A stretch of 18,412 nt of DNA from Pseudomonadota bacterium (GCA_023390785.1 JAEWCE010000013.1:1-18412), one strand, 5' to 3'; counted from the stretch's first letter, positions 7,309 to 16,024 are shown. Made by a program: numbers and translations. Notes: a model not told the origin generated them from the letters alone.

Positions 7309-7722
7309 ATGACGGATTTCCTTTCCTCCCTGAAGATCGCCGCCACCGGCCTGCACGCGCAGAACGCGCGCATGCGGGTGATCGCCGAAAACCTCGCCAA
7401 CGCAGACTCCGCCGGCAAGACGCCGACCGACCAGCCGTACCGGCGGCGCATCCCGACGTTCAAGGCGGTGATGGACGCCGACGCCGGCGGCGAGGTTGTG
7501 AAGGTGGGCAAGATCGCCTTCGACCAGACGGCCTTCCAGGAGCGCTACGAGCCGGGGCACCCGGCGGCCGACAAGAACGGCTACGTCAAATATCCGAACG
7601 TCGATCCACTGATCGAGGCGATGGATATGCGCGAGGCCCAGCGCACCTACGAGGCCAACCTCAACGTGATCACCGTGACCCGGCAGATGCTGGGACGCAC
7701 CCTCGACATCCTCAAGGGCTGA
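7309..7722 (+). CDS. flgC: Flagellar proximal rod protein FlgC
   Basis: A 137-residue FlgC, a rod subunit above FlgB. The N-terminal part has LKIAATGLHAQNARM and VIAENLANADSAG, the flagellar basal-body rod motif. The middle has the FlgC-typical PYRRRIPTF. The C terminus has YVKYPNVDPLIEAMDM with AQRTYEANLNVI, the conserved rod C-terminal helix. GGAG at 7298-7301, 7 bases before the ATG, supports the start. It follows flgB by 12 bp and is clearly cotranscribed with it. Confidence 0.97.
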   Translation: MTDFLSSLKIAATGLHAQNARMRVIAENLANADSAGKTPTDQPYRRRIPTFKAVMDADAGGEVVKVGKIAFDQTAFQERYEPGHPAADKNGYVKYPNVDPLIEAMDMREAQRTYEANLNVITVTRQMLGRTLDILKG

Positions 7723-7740
7723 GCGGAGTAGAATCAGCAG

Positions 7741-8064
7741 ATGACCACGCCGTTCAATGCCGTCGCCGCCGCTTATGGCAACGCTTCGAAGCTTATCACC
7801 GACGCCGCCAAGCCTTCGAGCGGCGCATTAGGGCAGGTGGGGCAAGCGCCTGATTTCGGCAAGCTTCTCGCCGACCAGGTGCAGGGAGTTATCGACTCCG
7901 GCAAGGCCTCGGACAAGATGTCGCTTGATCTGCTCAACGGAAAGGCCAACGTCGTCGACGTCGTCACTGCCGTCAGCCAGACGCAACTGGCGATGGAAAG
8001 CATGGTGGCGATCCGCGACAAGGTGATTTCCGCCTACGAGGAAATCATGCGGATGCCGATTTAG
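7741..8064 (+). CDS. fliE: Flagellar hook-basal body protein FliE
   Basis: A 107-residue FliE, the small protein that joins the MS ring to the rod and is needed for export of the later rod subunits. The N-terminal half is variable and Ala/Gly/Ser-rich. The C-terminal half, about residues 42-107, carries the family pattern: FGKLLADQVQGVIDSG, then VVDVVTAVSQTQLAMESM, then VISAYEEIMRMPI, the usual FliE ending. It follows flgC by 18 bp with GGAG upstream. Its stop codon overlaps the TAGGA that serves as the fliQ ribosome binding site. Confidence 0.95.
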   Translation: MTTPFNAVAAAYGNASKLITDAAKPSSGALGQVGQAPDFGKLLADQVQGVIDSGKASDKMSLDLLNGKANVVDVVTAVSQTQLAMESMVAIRDKVISAYEEIMRMPI

Positions 8065-8073
8065 GATTTTCGC

Positions 8074-8340
8074 ATGAACGGAGCCCAGGTCCTCGATATC
8101 GCCCGCGACGGCATCTGGGTGATGGTGCTGGTTGCTGCCCCGATGATGCTGGTCGGGCTGGTGGTGGGCATCGTCATCGCGCTGGTGCAGGCGCTGACGC
8201 AGATCCAGGAACAGACCCTGGTGTTCGTGCCCAAGATCCTCGCCATCTTCGTCACCATGCTGATCGCACTGCCGTTCATGGGCGCCACCATGTCGAACTT
8301 CATGACGCGGCTGGCCGACATGATCGTGACCGGCGGATGA
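8074..8340 (+). CDS. fliQ: Flagellar type III export protein FliQ
   Basis: An 88-residue FliQ, the two-helix membrane subunit of the export gate. Two hydrophobic segments lie at about residues 17-40 and 52-72, and the conserved ALTQIQEQTLVFVPKI links them. Length and pattern match the family exactly. A TAGGA 7-8 bases upstream overlaps the fliE stop. Its own stop overlaps the fliR start as ATGA, which indicates translational coupling of fliQ and fliR. Confidence 0.97.
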   Translation: MNGAQVLDIARDGIWVMVLVAAPMMLVGLVVGIVIALVQALTQIQEQTLVFVPKILAIFVTMLIALPFMGATMSNFMTRLADMIVTGG

Positions 8341-9104
8341 TTTCGCTCAACTGGCTGCCCGAGACAGCCTACTTCTATGTGCTGATCTTCGCCCGCGTCG
8401 GCAGCATCCTGATGCTGATGCCCGCGCTGGGCGAAATGACCATCCCGGCGCGCATGCGGCTGAGCTTTGCGCTGGTGTTCAGCCTGGTGCTCTATCCGCT
8501 GGTGCAGCCGCAATTGCCGGCGCTGCCGGGCGAGGTGCTGCAGACCATCGTCTACCTGCTGCATGAAATCGCCGTCGGGCTGATCCTGGGCGCCATCACG
8601 CGCTTCGTCACCATGGCGGCGGCAGTGGCCGGCTCGGTCATCGCCTTCCAGACCGGACTGTCGGGGGCGCAGGGCGCCGATCCGATCAATGGCGGCATGC
8701 AGGGGGCACTGATCGGCGCCTTCCTGTCGATGCTGGGTGTGACGCTGATCTTTGCCACCGACCTCCATCACGTGGCGCTGATGGCGATCCGCGACAGCTA
8801 CATGATCTTTTCGCCCAAGGAGCCGCTGATGTTCGGCGATGCGGCGCAGATGGCGGTGCAGTCGGCTGCCTCCGCCTTCGTCATCGGCGTGCAGATGTCG
8901 GCGCCGTTCATCGTGCTCGGTCTGGTGTTCTATCTGGGCATGGGACTGCTGGCGCGGATGATGCCGCAACTGCAGGTGTTCTTCGTTGCCATGCCGGCCT
9001 CGATCTGGGTGGGTCTGATCCTGGTCGCCTTCCTGCTGGCGATGATGATGGGCTGGTACCTCACGCATTTCCAGAATGAGCTCGAGCTGTTCGGGGGGCG
9101 GTGA
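8337..9104 (+). CDS. fliR: Flagellar type III export protein FliR
   Basis: A 255-residue FliR, the multi-pass membrane protein that forms the export gate with FliP and FliQ. At least six hydrophobic stretches are visible across the length. Family features include FARVGSILMLMPALGE near the N terminus, EIAVGLILGAITRF in the middle, and GLLARMMPQLQVFFVAMP with a hydrophobic helix near the C terminus. The ATG overlaps the fliQ stop by 4 bases (ATGA). The stop overlaps the flhB ATG by one base (TGATG). Confidence 0.97.
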   Translation: MISLNWLPETAYFYVLIFARVGSILMLMPALGEMTIPARMRLSFALVFSLVLYPLVQPQLPALPGEVLQTIVYLLHEIAVGLILGAITRFVTMAAAVAGSVIAFQTGLSGAQGADPINGGMQGALIGAFLSMLGVTLIFATDLHHVALMAIRDSYMIFSPKEPLMFGDAAQMAVQSAASAFVIGVQMSAPFIVLGLVFYLGMGLLARMMPQLQVFFVAMPASIWVGLILVAFLLAMMMGWYLTHFQNELELFGGR

Positions 9105-10183
9105 TGAGCGACGAAGCCCCGGAACAATCCTCCAAAACCGAAGACCCCTCGCAGAAGAAGCTCGACGACGCGCACAAGCGCGGCGACGTGGTCAAGAGCC
9201 AGGAGGTCAACAACTGGTTCATGATCGCCGGTTCGGGGCTGCTGTTCTCCCTGATGGCGGCACCGTCGACGACGGGTCTTGCCAATTCGCTCAAGACTCT
9301 CGTCGCCAATGCCGACGAGTTCGAAATCGGCGGGCCGGCGCTGAATGCCTTCTTCGCCAGCCTTGCCGTCACCATTCTCACCGTGGCGCTGGTGCCGCTG
9401 ACGGTGCTGATGGTGTTCGGCATCGCCGCCAATCTGGTGCAGCACCGGCCCTTGTTGTCGCTCGAGCCGATCACGCCGAAATTCTCGAAGATTTCGCCGA
9501 TCCAGGGCGGCAAGCGGCTGTTCTCGCGCGACGCGCTGGTCAATTTCGCCAAAGGGCTGATCAAGCTCGGCGTGGTCGGCGGCGTCGTGTTCGCGGTGAT
9601 GTGGGGCGACCGCGACCGGCTGGAGATGATGGTGACGCTCGATCCGGGCGCGCTGTTGCCGGCATTCCAGGAAATGGGCCTCAAGATCTTTGGGGCGGTG
9701 CTGGCGATCGTTACCGTGATCGCGCTCGCAGACTACGTCTATCAGCGCCAGCGCTGGTGGACGCGGCTGAAGATGACGGTGCAGGAGGTGCGCGACGAGT
9801 ACAAGCAGATGGAAGGCGATCCCAAGATCAAGGGCCGCATCAAATCCATCCGCAACGAACGCAGCCGCCGTCGCATGATGGCCAACGTGCCCAACGCCAC
9901 GGTGGTGATCACCAACCCGACGCACTTCGCCGTGGCGCTCAAATACGATCGCTCGATGGCGGCGCCGCTGTGCCTCGCCAAGGGCGCCGACGACGTGGCC
10001 TTCCGCATCCGCGAACTGGCCAAGGAGCACAAGATCCCGATCGTCGAGAACCCGCCGCTGGCGCGGGCGCTGTTCGCCTCGGTCGATATCGACGAGAGTA
10101 TCCCGACCGAGCATTTCAAGGCGGTGGCGCAGGTCATCGGCTTCGTCATGCGCATGCAGGAGAAGCGCACCTGGAAAGCCTGA
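9104..10183 (+). CDS. flhB: Flagellar export switch protein FlhB
   Basis: A 359-residue FlhB of normal length. A polar N terminus (EDPSQKKLDDAHKRGDVVKS, the family's usual KT/KR-rich opening) is followed by four membrane segments, about residues 35-210. The cytosolic C-terminal domain contains the autocleavage motif N271-P272-T273-H274, cut between Asn and Pro to switch export from hook to filament substrates. All expected elements are present. I chose the ATG at 9104, overlapping the fliR stop as TGATG; a GTG at 9101 would add one residue. It is the last flagellar gene of the rightward run, and cckA follows about 100 bp later on the same strand. Confidence 0.97.
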   Translation: MSDEAPEQSSKTEDPSQKKLDDAHKRGDVVKSQEVNNWFMIAGSGLLFSLMAAPSTTGLANSLKTLVANADEFEIGGPALNAFFASLAVTILTVALVPLTVLMVFGIAANLVQHRPLLSLEPITPKFSKISPIQGGKRLFSRDALVNFAKGLIKLGVVGGVVFAVMWGDRDRLEMMVTLDPGALLPAFQEMGLKIFGAVLAIVTVIALADYVYQRQRWWTRLKMTVQEVRDEYKQMEGDPKIKGRIKSIRNERSRRRMMANVPNATVVITNPTHFAVALKYDRSMAAPLCLAKGADDVAFRIRELAKEHKIPIVENPPLARALFASVDIDESIPTEHFKAVAQVIGFVMRMQEKRTWKA

Positions 10184-10280
10184 GGATTGCGGGTGCAGTG
10201 GCTTCTGCGCGCTAGAGGGTGACTCCGCCATTTGCTAGAGCTTGAGGGCGGTGATTCGGCCGCGAACGAGGGGCGAATGG

Positions 10281-12845
10281 ATGTCCAGCATGCCGGCTGA
10301 TGAGGACAACTATCCAAGCCCGCTGCTTTCCCGCACCCGCACCATCTCCGGCCTGTGGCGCGTCGTGGCGCTGGCCGCGGCCTTCATCGTCGTTGCCGCG
10401 GTCATCTCCACGCTCGGTGAATACATCCCGCCCGACGTGATCCTGGTGTTCGTCGGCCTGCTCGCGGTGGTCGGCGTCTTCTGCCTGTTTGCACTGACGG
10501 CGGGGATCTTCCGATTTTCCTCGCCCGAGGAGACGCAGACGCTCTCCCGCGCCATCGTCGACAGCCTGCCGTTCGGCGCCGTGGTCAGCGACCGCGACGG
10601 CCGCATCTCCTACGTCAACGCGCAATATGGCGAGCTCGCGGGCGGGGTGAGCGAGGGCGCCCCGGTCGGGGTGCCGCGACTGTTCGCCGGCCAGCCCGAG
10701 GCCAGCGAGGCGATCTACCGGCTGTCCCGCGCCGCACGCGACGGACGGCCCGCGACCGAGGACGTTCGCCTTGTGGGCGGCCTCGGCGGTTCGCTCGGCG
10801 GCTCGAGCAAGCCGGTGTGGTATCGGCTGGCGGTGCGGGCCCTGCCGCGTACCGAGGATGCCGGCAAGCCGCTCGTGCTGTGGTCGGTCGAGGACATCAC
10901 GCGCGACCGCGAGCGGCAGGACAACGCGTTCCTCGAGCTGCAGCGCGCCATCGACTATCTCGACCATGCGCCGGCCGGCTTCTTCTCTGCCGATCCGCAG
11001 GGCAGGGTGCAGTACCTCAACTCGACGCTGGCCGACTGGCTGGGCTACGACCTCGCCGAGTTCGAGGCGGGCACAGTGCGGCTTGGCGACATCGTGCGCG
11101 GCGACGGCGCCAGCCTGTTGATGCGCGGCCGCGCCGACGGCGAAATCCGTACCGAAATCATCGACATCGACCTGGTGAAGCAGAACGGCACCTCGTTTCC
11201 CGTGCGCCTGCTGCACCGCGCGGCGCGCATGGCCGATGGCGAGCTGGGGGAAACGCGCACGCTGGTGCTCGACCGGCGCAATGGCGTCCAGGGCGAGGAG
11301 GCGCTGCGCGCCTCGGAGATCCGGTTCTCGCGCTTTTTCAATGACACGCCCTTCGCCATCGCGACCCTCGACAAGGACGGCCGTATCATCCGCACCAACG
11401 CGCCGTTCAGCCGCATCTTCGACTGGTCGGGCAGCGAGAAGGCGCTCGACCGCGTCGCCATGTCCGAGCTGCTCGGCGAGCAGAGCCGGGCCCGCTTTGC
11501 CGAAGCGTTCGAGGCGGCAATGGCCAACCGCTCCGAGATCGAGCCGGTCGATGCGCTGCTGAGCCGCGAGGGCGAACATGCCATCCGCCTCTATATTTCG
11601 GGCTCCGAAGAAGCGGAGGGCTCGCCCGAGCGGGTCAACGTCTATGCGCTGGACATGACCGAGCAGCGCAAGCTCGAGGCGCAGTTCGCGCAGGGCCAGA
11701 AGATGCAGGCCGTGGGCCAGCTCGCCGGCGGCGTGGCGCACGATTTCAACAACGTGCTGACCGCAATCATCGGTTTTTCCGACCTGCTGCTGCTCAAGCA
11801 CAAGCCGGGCGATCCGAGCTTTGCCGATCTCATGTCGATCAAGCAGAGCGCCAACCGCGCTGCCGGCCTCACCCGGCAGTTGCTGGCGTTTTCGCGCCGC
11901 CAGACGCTGCGCCCGCAAATTCTCGAAATCCCGACGCATGTCGACGACCTCACCGTGCTGTTGAAGCGGCTGATCGGCGAACAGATTGCGCTCCACGTCG
12001 ACCATGGTCCGGCGATCTGGCCGGTGAAGGCCGACCTGGTGCAACTCGAGCAGGTGGTGGTGAACCTCGTGGTCAACGCCCGCGACGCCATGCCGAACGG
12101 CGGCTCGATCACCATCCGCACCCGCAACGTGCCGGAGGCCGAGGCGGCGACCCTTGCCTATACGGGCATGCCGGCCGCCGACTACGTGCTGATCGAAGTG
12201 GAGGATACCGGCACCGGCATGCCGCCCGAGATCATGGAAAAGATCTTCGAGCCGTTCTTTTCGACCAAGGAGCTCGGCAAGGGCACCGGGCTCGGACTCT
12301 CCACTGTCTATGGCATCATCAAGCAGACCGGCGGCTTCATCTATCCGGAGTCCGAGGTCGGCCGCGGCACCGTGTTCAAGATCTTCCTGCCGCGCCACGT
12401 GCCGGCGGAAGGCGAGGTGGTCGCGCGGCAGCAGGCCGCCGTGGTCAAGGACCTCACCGGGCACGAGCGCATCCTCCTGGTCGAGGACGAGGACAATGTG
12501 CGCTCGTTCTCGGCCCGGGCGCTGCGCGCCACCGGCTACGAGGTGTTCGAGGCCGACAGCGGCGAGGAGGCGCTCGACGTCCTCGCCGATATCGGCGGGC
12601 AGATCGACCTGATGATCTCGGACGTGGTGATGCCGGAGATGGACGGCCCGGCGCTGCTGATCAAGGTGCGCGAGCGGCTGCCCAACCTCAAGGTGATCTT
12701 CGTCTCCGGCTACGCCGAGGAGAGCGTGCGCCAGGACATCGCCGACGATCGTTCGGTCGAATTCCTCGCCAAGCCGTACTCGCTCGACCAGATCAACTCC
12801 AAGGTCAAGGAAGTGCTGGGCAAGGGCGCTCAGACGCTGCAGTAG
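10281..12845 (+). CDS. cckA: Hybrid histidine kinase CckA (CtrA/cell-cycle control)
   Basis: An 854-residue membrane hybrid kinase. GAGGGG 7 bases upstream picks the ATG at 10281 over an upstream TTG at 10242. Two transmembrane helices lie at about 28-45 and 53-72. Three PAS-like domains follow, about 85-205, 220-345 and 348-470. The HisKA domain has the CckA signature QLAGGVAHDFNNVLTAIIGF with phospho-acceptor H487. The ATPase domain shows an N box (VNARDAMP, about 597), G1 (DTGTGM, about 643) and GTGLGLSTVYGI. The C-terminal receiver domain, about 727-850, has phospho-acceptor D781 in ISDVVMPEMDG and the conserved K near 831. In alphaproteobacteria CckA passes phosphate through ChpT to CtrA and CpdR, controlling cell cycle and flagellar genes. 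Caulobacter CckA is shorter with fewer PAS domains; three is my reading here. Its position right after flhB fits the CtrA-type box upstream of flgB. Confidence 0.93.
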   Translation: MSSMPADEDNYPSPLLSRTRTISGLWRVVALAAAFIVVAAVISTLGEYIPPDVILVFVGLLAVVGVFCLFALTAGIFRFSSPEETQTLSRAIVDSLPFGAVVSDRDGRISYVNAQYGELAGGVSEGAPVGVPRLFAGQPEASEAIYRLSRAARDGRPATEDVRLVGGLGGSLGGSSKPVWYRLAVRALPRTEDAGKPLVLWSVEDITRDRERQDNAFLELQRAIDYLDHAPAGFFSADPQGRVQYLNSTLADWLGYDLAEFEAGTVRLGDIVRGDGASLLMRGRADGEIRTEIIDIDLVKQNGTSFPVRLLHRAARMADGELGETRTLVLDRRNGVQGEEALRASEIRFSRFFNDTPFAIATLDKDGRIIRTNAPFSRIFDWSGSEKALDRVAMSELLGEQSRARFAEAFEAAMANRSEIEPVDALLSREGEHAIRLYISGSEEAEGSPERVNVYALDMTEQRKLEAQFAQGQKMQAVGQLAGGVAHDFNNVLTAIIGFSDLLLLKHKPGDPSFADLMSIKQSANRAAGLTRQLLAFSRRQTLRPQILEIPTHVDDLTVLLKRLIGEQIALHVDHGPAIWPVKADLVQLEQVVVNLVVNARDAMPNGGSITIRTRNVPEAEAATLAYTGMPAADYVLIEVEDTGTGMPPEIMEKIFEPFFSTKELGKGTGLGLSTVYGIIKQTGGFIYPESEVGRGTVFKIFLPRHVPAEGEVVARQQAAVVKDLTGHERILLVEDEDNVRSFSARALRATGYEVFEADSGEEALDVLADIGGQIDLMISDVVMPEMDGPALLIKVRERLPNLKVIFVSGYAEESVRQDIADDRSVEFLAKPYSLDQINSKVKEVLGKGAQTLQ

Positions 12846-12859
12846 AACAGCGTTGCAGC

Positions 12860-13819
12860 CTAGCGCCCCTCGCTGTTGTCGGCGAGCTCGTCGGCGCGCT
12901 CCTCCCATGTGGCATGCGCCTGCGGCTTGACGAACAGCGTCGTTACCTCCGGCGTTTCCGAGCGGATCTGCGCCTCGATGCGCTCGACGCAACGCTCGAT
13001 GTCGTCGGCCGACAAATGATCCGAGAATTCAGCGCTCAGCGCTGCGACCACCTGGTCGGGGCCGAGCTGGGTGGTGATGACGCCGTTGACGCGCCGGATC
13101 GCAGGATCAGCCCCGGCGACGCGGAGGATGGCCGCGCGTACCTCGGGCAGGGCCGGCTCACCGATCAGCAGGTTCTTGCTCTCGCGCGCGAGGAACACTG
13201 CCACGGCGCCGAGCAACCCGCCGATAGCGATCGAGGCGACGCCGTCGAGACGCGGCTCATCGAATATCTGCGCGGAAAAGATGCCGGCGAAGGCGATGAC
13301 CAGGCCGACCAGCGCCACCGAATCCTCGATGAGGACAGTGTAGGTGGTTGGGTCCTTGCTCTTCTTGATCGCCTGGAGATAGCCCAGCGTGCCTTTCTCG
13401 CGGTTGAACTCGCGCAGTGCGATGCTCCAGCTTATCCCCTCGAACACCGCCGACAGCGCCAACACCGCGTAGTTGATGAGCGGGTTCTCGATCGCCTCGG
13501 GCGAGAGGATGTGCAAGACCCCTTCATAGGCCGACACGCCGGCGCCGACGGCAAAGATCAGCAGCGCCACGACGAAACTCCAGAAGTAGAGCTCTCTTCC
13601 GTGGCCGAGCGGGTGCGTCATGTCCGCGGGCCGCGAGGCGCGATGCATGCCGTACAGCAGCAGCACCTCGTTGCCGGTATCCACCAGCGAATGCACGCCT
13701 TCGCTCAGCATCGCCGAGCTGAGCGTGAAGGCGGCGGCGGCGAATTTGGTCACCGCGATCAGGAGGTTCCCGATCAGGGCGGCATAGACGACGAGGGAAC
13801 TGCCCTTTTGCGCGGCCAT
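12860..13819 (-). CDS. Cation diffusion facilitator, ZnT9-like subfamily
   Basis: A 319-residue metal-cation efflux protein with about six hydrophobic segments, then a cytosolic C-terminal domain (about 215-300) of the CDF type. The second-helix metal site is H43-x3-D47 (SEGVHSLVDTGNE). The fifth-helix site is LIED with E165 and D166 (DPTTYTVLIEDSVALVG), where classical bacterial CDFs such as YiiP have two acidic or His residues. This variant, with a long cytosolic loop containing KSKDPTT, is what I know from the ZnT9/SLC30A9-like group. Metal specificity cannot be told. It lies 34 bp after the aldo-keto reductase on the same strand and may share its transcript. It converges with cckA with a 14-bp gap. 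The ribosome binding site is weak. Confidence 0.88.
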   Translation of the reverse strand: MAAQKGSSLVVYAALIGNLLIAVTKFAAAAFTLSSAMLSEGVHSLVDTGNEVLLLYGMHRASRPADMTHPLGHGRELYFWSFVVALLIFAVGAGVSAYEGVLHILSPEAIENPLINYAVLALSAVFEGISWSIALREFNREKGTLGYLQAIKKSKDPTTYTVLIEDSVALVGLVIAFAGIFSAQIFDEPRLDGVASIAIGGLLGAVAVFLARESKNLLIGEPALPEVRAAILRVAGADPAIRRVNGVITTQLGPDQVVAALSAEFSDHLSADDIERCVERIEAQIRSETPEVTTLFVKPQAHATWEERADELADNSEGR

Positions 13820-13853
13820 GTCCCGCTAACGCACGACACGCCGATTGGTGACG

Positions 13854-14882
13854 TCAGGCCGGCAACGGCGTCTTCGGATCGACCATGCCGCCGCTCACCA
13901 GGTCGCGCCATAGAGCAGCGGGGATGGGCGTGGTCCACCATTCGAGGTTCTGGCGCAACTCATCGGGCGATTTCGGCCCGGTCAGCACCGAGCACACCAC
14001 CGGATGGGTGAGGGCGAACTGCAGCGCCGCGGCGCCCAGCGGCACCCCGTGGCTGCGGCAGACCTCTTTCAGGGCCTCGACGCGCGCCAGGATTTCGGGA
14101 GGCGCCGCCTGGTAGGCGCCGGTCGCCGGACCCCAGATGTTGGTGCCGGCAAGCACGCCGGCGGCGAACGGTCCGGCGGCGATCACGGAGGTGCCGCGGG
14201 CCTGGCATGCGGTGAATAGCGGGTCGAGCGGGGTCTGCTCGATCAGGTTGTAGCGATTGGCGAGCAGGAACACGTCCCAGTCGCCGATTTCGAGCGCGTC
14301 CATCAGCACGGGCCATTCGTTCACGCCGAGTCCGATCGCCGAGATCAGTCCCTGCGACCGCAGTTCGGCCAGCGCGCGATAGCCCCCTCCGGCGAGGTCG
14401 GCCCAGTGCCGGCGGTTGCCCTCGACGCCATGGGTCTTGGTGCCGATGTCATGGACCAGCAGGATGTCGATCTTGGAGAGCCCCAGCCGCTGCAGGCTGT
14501 CCTCGAACGAGCGCATGATGGCGTCGTACGAGTAGTCGTAGGCGATCTCGAACGGGAACGGCTGCGTCCAGGTATGCGGCACCGTCCGTTCCGCATCCGA
14601 GCGCACGGGTTTCAGCAGCCGGCCGACCTTGGTCGACAACACAAATGGTCGTTCGGAAAAGCGCAGCGCGTCACCCATCAGGTGCTCGCCGCGGCCGAAT
14701 CCGTAATGCGGTGCCGTATCGAAATAGCCGATGCCGGCATCGAGACCGGCGCGGATGGTCGCCAGCGCCTGCTCTGCGGACACGTTGGTGCCGTTTGCGC
14801 CGACCAGGGTGGCGCTGCCGAAGCCGAGTTCGGTCACCCGCAGCTTGGTCTTGCCGACCGGACGCGTCTTGATTTCGGCCAT
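13854..14882 (-). CDS. Aldo/keto reductase, D-threo-aldose/L-fucose dehydrogenase-like
   Basis: A 342-residue NAD(P)-dependent aldo-keto reductase. GGAG 7 bases upstream supports the ATG at 14882 over the adjoining GTG at 14885. The catalytic tetrad is complete: D55 and Y60 (GYFDTAPHYGFG), K85 (LSTKVG) and H144 (DILLVHDIG). The length and QRLGLSKIDILLVHDIG resemble the AKR group holding D-threo-aldose (L-fucose) 1-dehydrogenase, L-galactose dehydrogenase and pyridoxal 4-dehydrogenase, so oxidation of an aldose to a lactone is likely but the substrate is not fixed by sequence. No signal peptide is present. It is on the same strand as, and downstream of, the sugar-binding-protein gene, but a strong terminator separates them, so it needs its own promoter or read-through. 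The CDF gene follows 34 bp later. Confidence 0.88.
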   Translation of the reverse strand: MAEIKTRPVGKTKLRVTELGFGSATLVGANGTNVSAEQALATIRAGLDAGIGYFDTAPHYGFGRGEHLMGDALRFSERPFVLSTKVGRLLKPVRSDAERTVPHTWTQPFPFEIAYDYSYDAIMRSFEDSLQRLGLSKIDILLVHDIGTKTHGVEGNRRHWADLAGGGYRALAELRSQGLISAIGLGVNEWPVLMDALEIGDWDVFLLANRYNLIEQTPLDPLFTACQARGTSVIAAGPFAAGVLAGTNIWGPATGAYQAAPPEILARVEALKEVCRSHGVPLGAAALQFALTHPVVCSVLTGPKSPDELRQNLEWWTTPIPAALWRDLVSGGMVDPKTPLPA

Positions 14883-14977
14883 CACAATTCTCCGGATGCG
14901 AAGCGACGGGACACTGACATGTTAGTGGCGGCAGGCAAAGGCCGAAACGGGCATAATTTGCGCCGACGGGAGCGGCC

Positions 14978-15010
14978 GCCAAAGCAAAGGGGCACGCCGA
15001 AGCGTGCCCC
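14978..15010 (-). terminator. Rho-independent terminator after the sugar-binding-protein gene
   Basis: On the minus strand GGGGCACGC (15010-15002) pairs perfectly with GCGTGCCCC (14997-14989) around a stable TTCG tetraloop. It is followed by TTTGCTTT. It starts 21 bp after the stop of the binding-protein gene. This is a textbook intrinsic terminator apart from the interrupted T run. It would allow the abundant binding protein to be made as a single-gene transcript. Confidence 0.85.
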
Positions 15011-15031
15011 CGCGCATTTGACCTGCCCAGA

Positions 15032-16024
15032 TCAGTTCTGGATGCAGGTGTCGGCGTTGTCCTTGGTGCACTCGTCGAGGCCGGTGAACACCGGGTCGTC
15101 GACCTTCTCACCCTTGATCAGGCTGAGCATGACCGACGGGGCCTTGTAGCCCATCTCGAACGGCCGCTGGCCGACGAGGGCAGTGACGAGGCCCTCCTTG
15201 GCAATCGCGACTTCGTCGCCGATGGTGTCGGCGGCGCCGATGGCGAAGCTGTTGCTGGCCAGCTTGTCCTTCATCGGGTTGACGAGGTCACGATAGGGCT
15301 GCGGAGCGCCGAACAGCGGCCAGCCGCCCATGATGCCGAAGGCCACCAGGTCGGGGTTGGCAGCGAGGATGTCGGTCATCGCCTGGACGCCCTTGGCGCC
15401 GTCGTCATTGGTGAACACCGGGCAGCCGGGCGCCTCGGTCCAGCCGCCCTCACCAGCGAGAGCGGACAGTCCTTCCTTGCCCGTCAGGGCGTCGCGGAAG
15501 CCCTGCGCGCGACGCAGGATGTTGTCGGCAGCGGGGTTGCCTTCGATGGTGCACACCTTGCCGCCGTTCGGGATCGCCTTTTTGACGTACTCGCCGATCT
15601 TCTTACCCATCAGGTAATTGTCGGTACCCAGGTAGGTCTTGCGCAGTCCGGCGTCTTCCTTGGCGAGGTCGGCGTCCACGGTCATGATCGGGATCTGCGG
15701 ATTGGCCGACTTGATCGTCTGGGCGATCAGCGGTGCGTTCGAGGGCGAGATCGCCATCGCGGCCGTGGTCGGCTTGGCCAGCATGTCGGCGACGATCTGC
15801 GCTTCGCCAGCCTCGTCCGAGGTGGACGCCGGGCCGGTGTAGAAACATTCATACTCGGAGCTGGCGTTCTCCGAATTCCACTTGAGGCAACCCTGGTGGA
15901 TCGCTTCGAAGAAGGGGTTGTCGAGGCCCTTCACAACAATCACGAGCTGCTTCTTGTCCTGCGCAACGGCGGGGCCAGCCAGAGCCAGCGCCGCAGTTGC
16001 TGCGAGCAGAATAAGACTCTTCAT
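15032..16024 (-). CDS. Sugar ABC transporter periplasmic substrate-binding protein
   Basis: A 330-residue type I periplasmic binding protein (Peripla_BP_4 style). The ATG at 16024 has GGGAGG 8 bases upstream; an upstream in-frame ATG at 16117 would bury the signal peptide. Residues 1-21 are a signal peptide with cleavage at AVA-Q22. The mature start QLVIVVKGLDNPFFEAIHQG is typical of ribose/fructose-class binders: first beta strand, then the ligand-contacting NPFF. The hinge-region patterns AISPSNAPLIAQTI and IPIMTVDADL also fit. It has six cysteines in the mature chain (including C46, C60 and two at the C terminus), more than usual, so disulfides are possible. It is divergent from the ATPase and permease genes. 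The sugar is not identifiable. Confidence 0.92.
   Translation of the reverse strand: MKSLILLAATAALALAGPAVAQDKKQLVIVVKGLDNPFFEAIHQGCLKWNSENASSEYECFYTGPASTSDEAGEAQIVADMLAKPTTAAMAISPSNAPLIAQTIKSANPQIPIMTVDADLAKEDAGLRKTYLGTDNYLMGKKIGEYVKKAIPNGGKVCTIEGNPAADNILRRAQGFRDALTGKEGLSALAGEGGWTEAPGCPVFTNDDGAKGVQAMTDILAANPDLVAFGIMGGWPLFGAPQPYRDLVNPMKDKLASNSFAIGAADTIGDEVAIAKEGLVTALVGQRPFEMGYKAPSVMLSLIKGEKVDDPVFTGLDECTKDNADTCIQN

Noticed and set aside
8930..10231. A 433-residue open frame on the minus strand across fliR and flhB
   Set aside because: It is antisense to two certain flagellar genes, with low-complexity His/Arg-rich translation and no family pattern.
10211..10240. Direct repeat of GCTAGAG between flhB and cckA
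   Set aside because: Two 7-bp copies 23 bp apart with no symmetry or known motif; may be chance.
12846..12877. AACAGCG/CGCTGTT inverted repeat as a bidirectional terminator for cckA and the CDF gene
   Set aside because: The stem is only 7 bp around an 18-base loop, with no T run on either side, so it is too weak to call.
10212..12992. A 926-residue open frame on the minus strand across cckA
   Set aside because: It is the antisense shadow of a recognisable kinase in GC-rich DNA. The translation is rich in Arg, His and Ala without any domain, and it also overlaps the end of the CDF gene.
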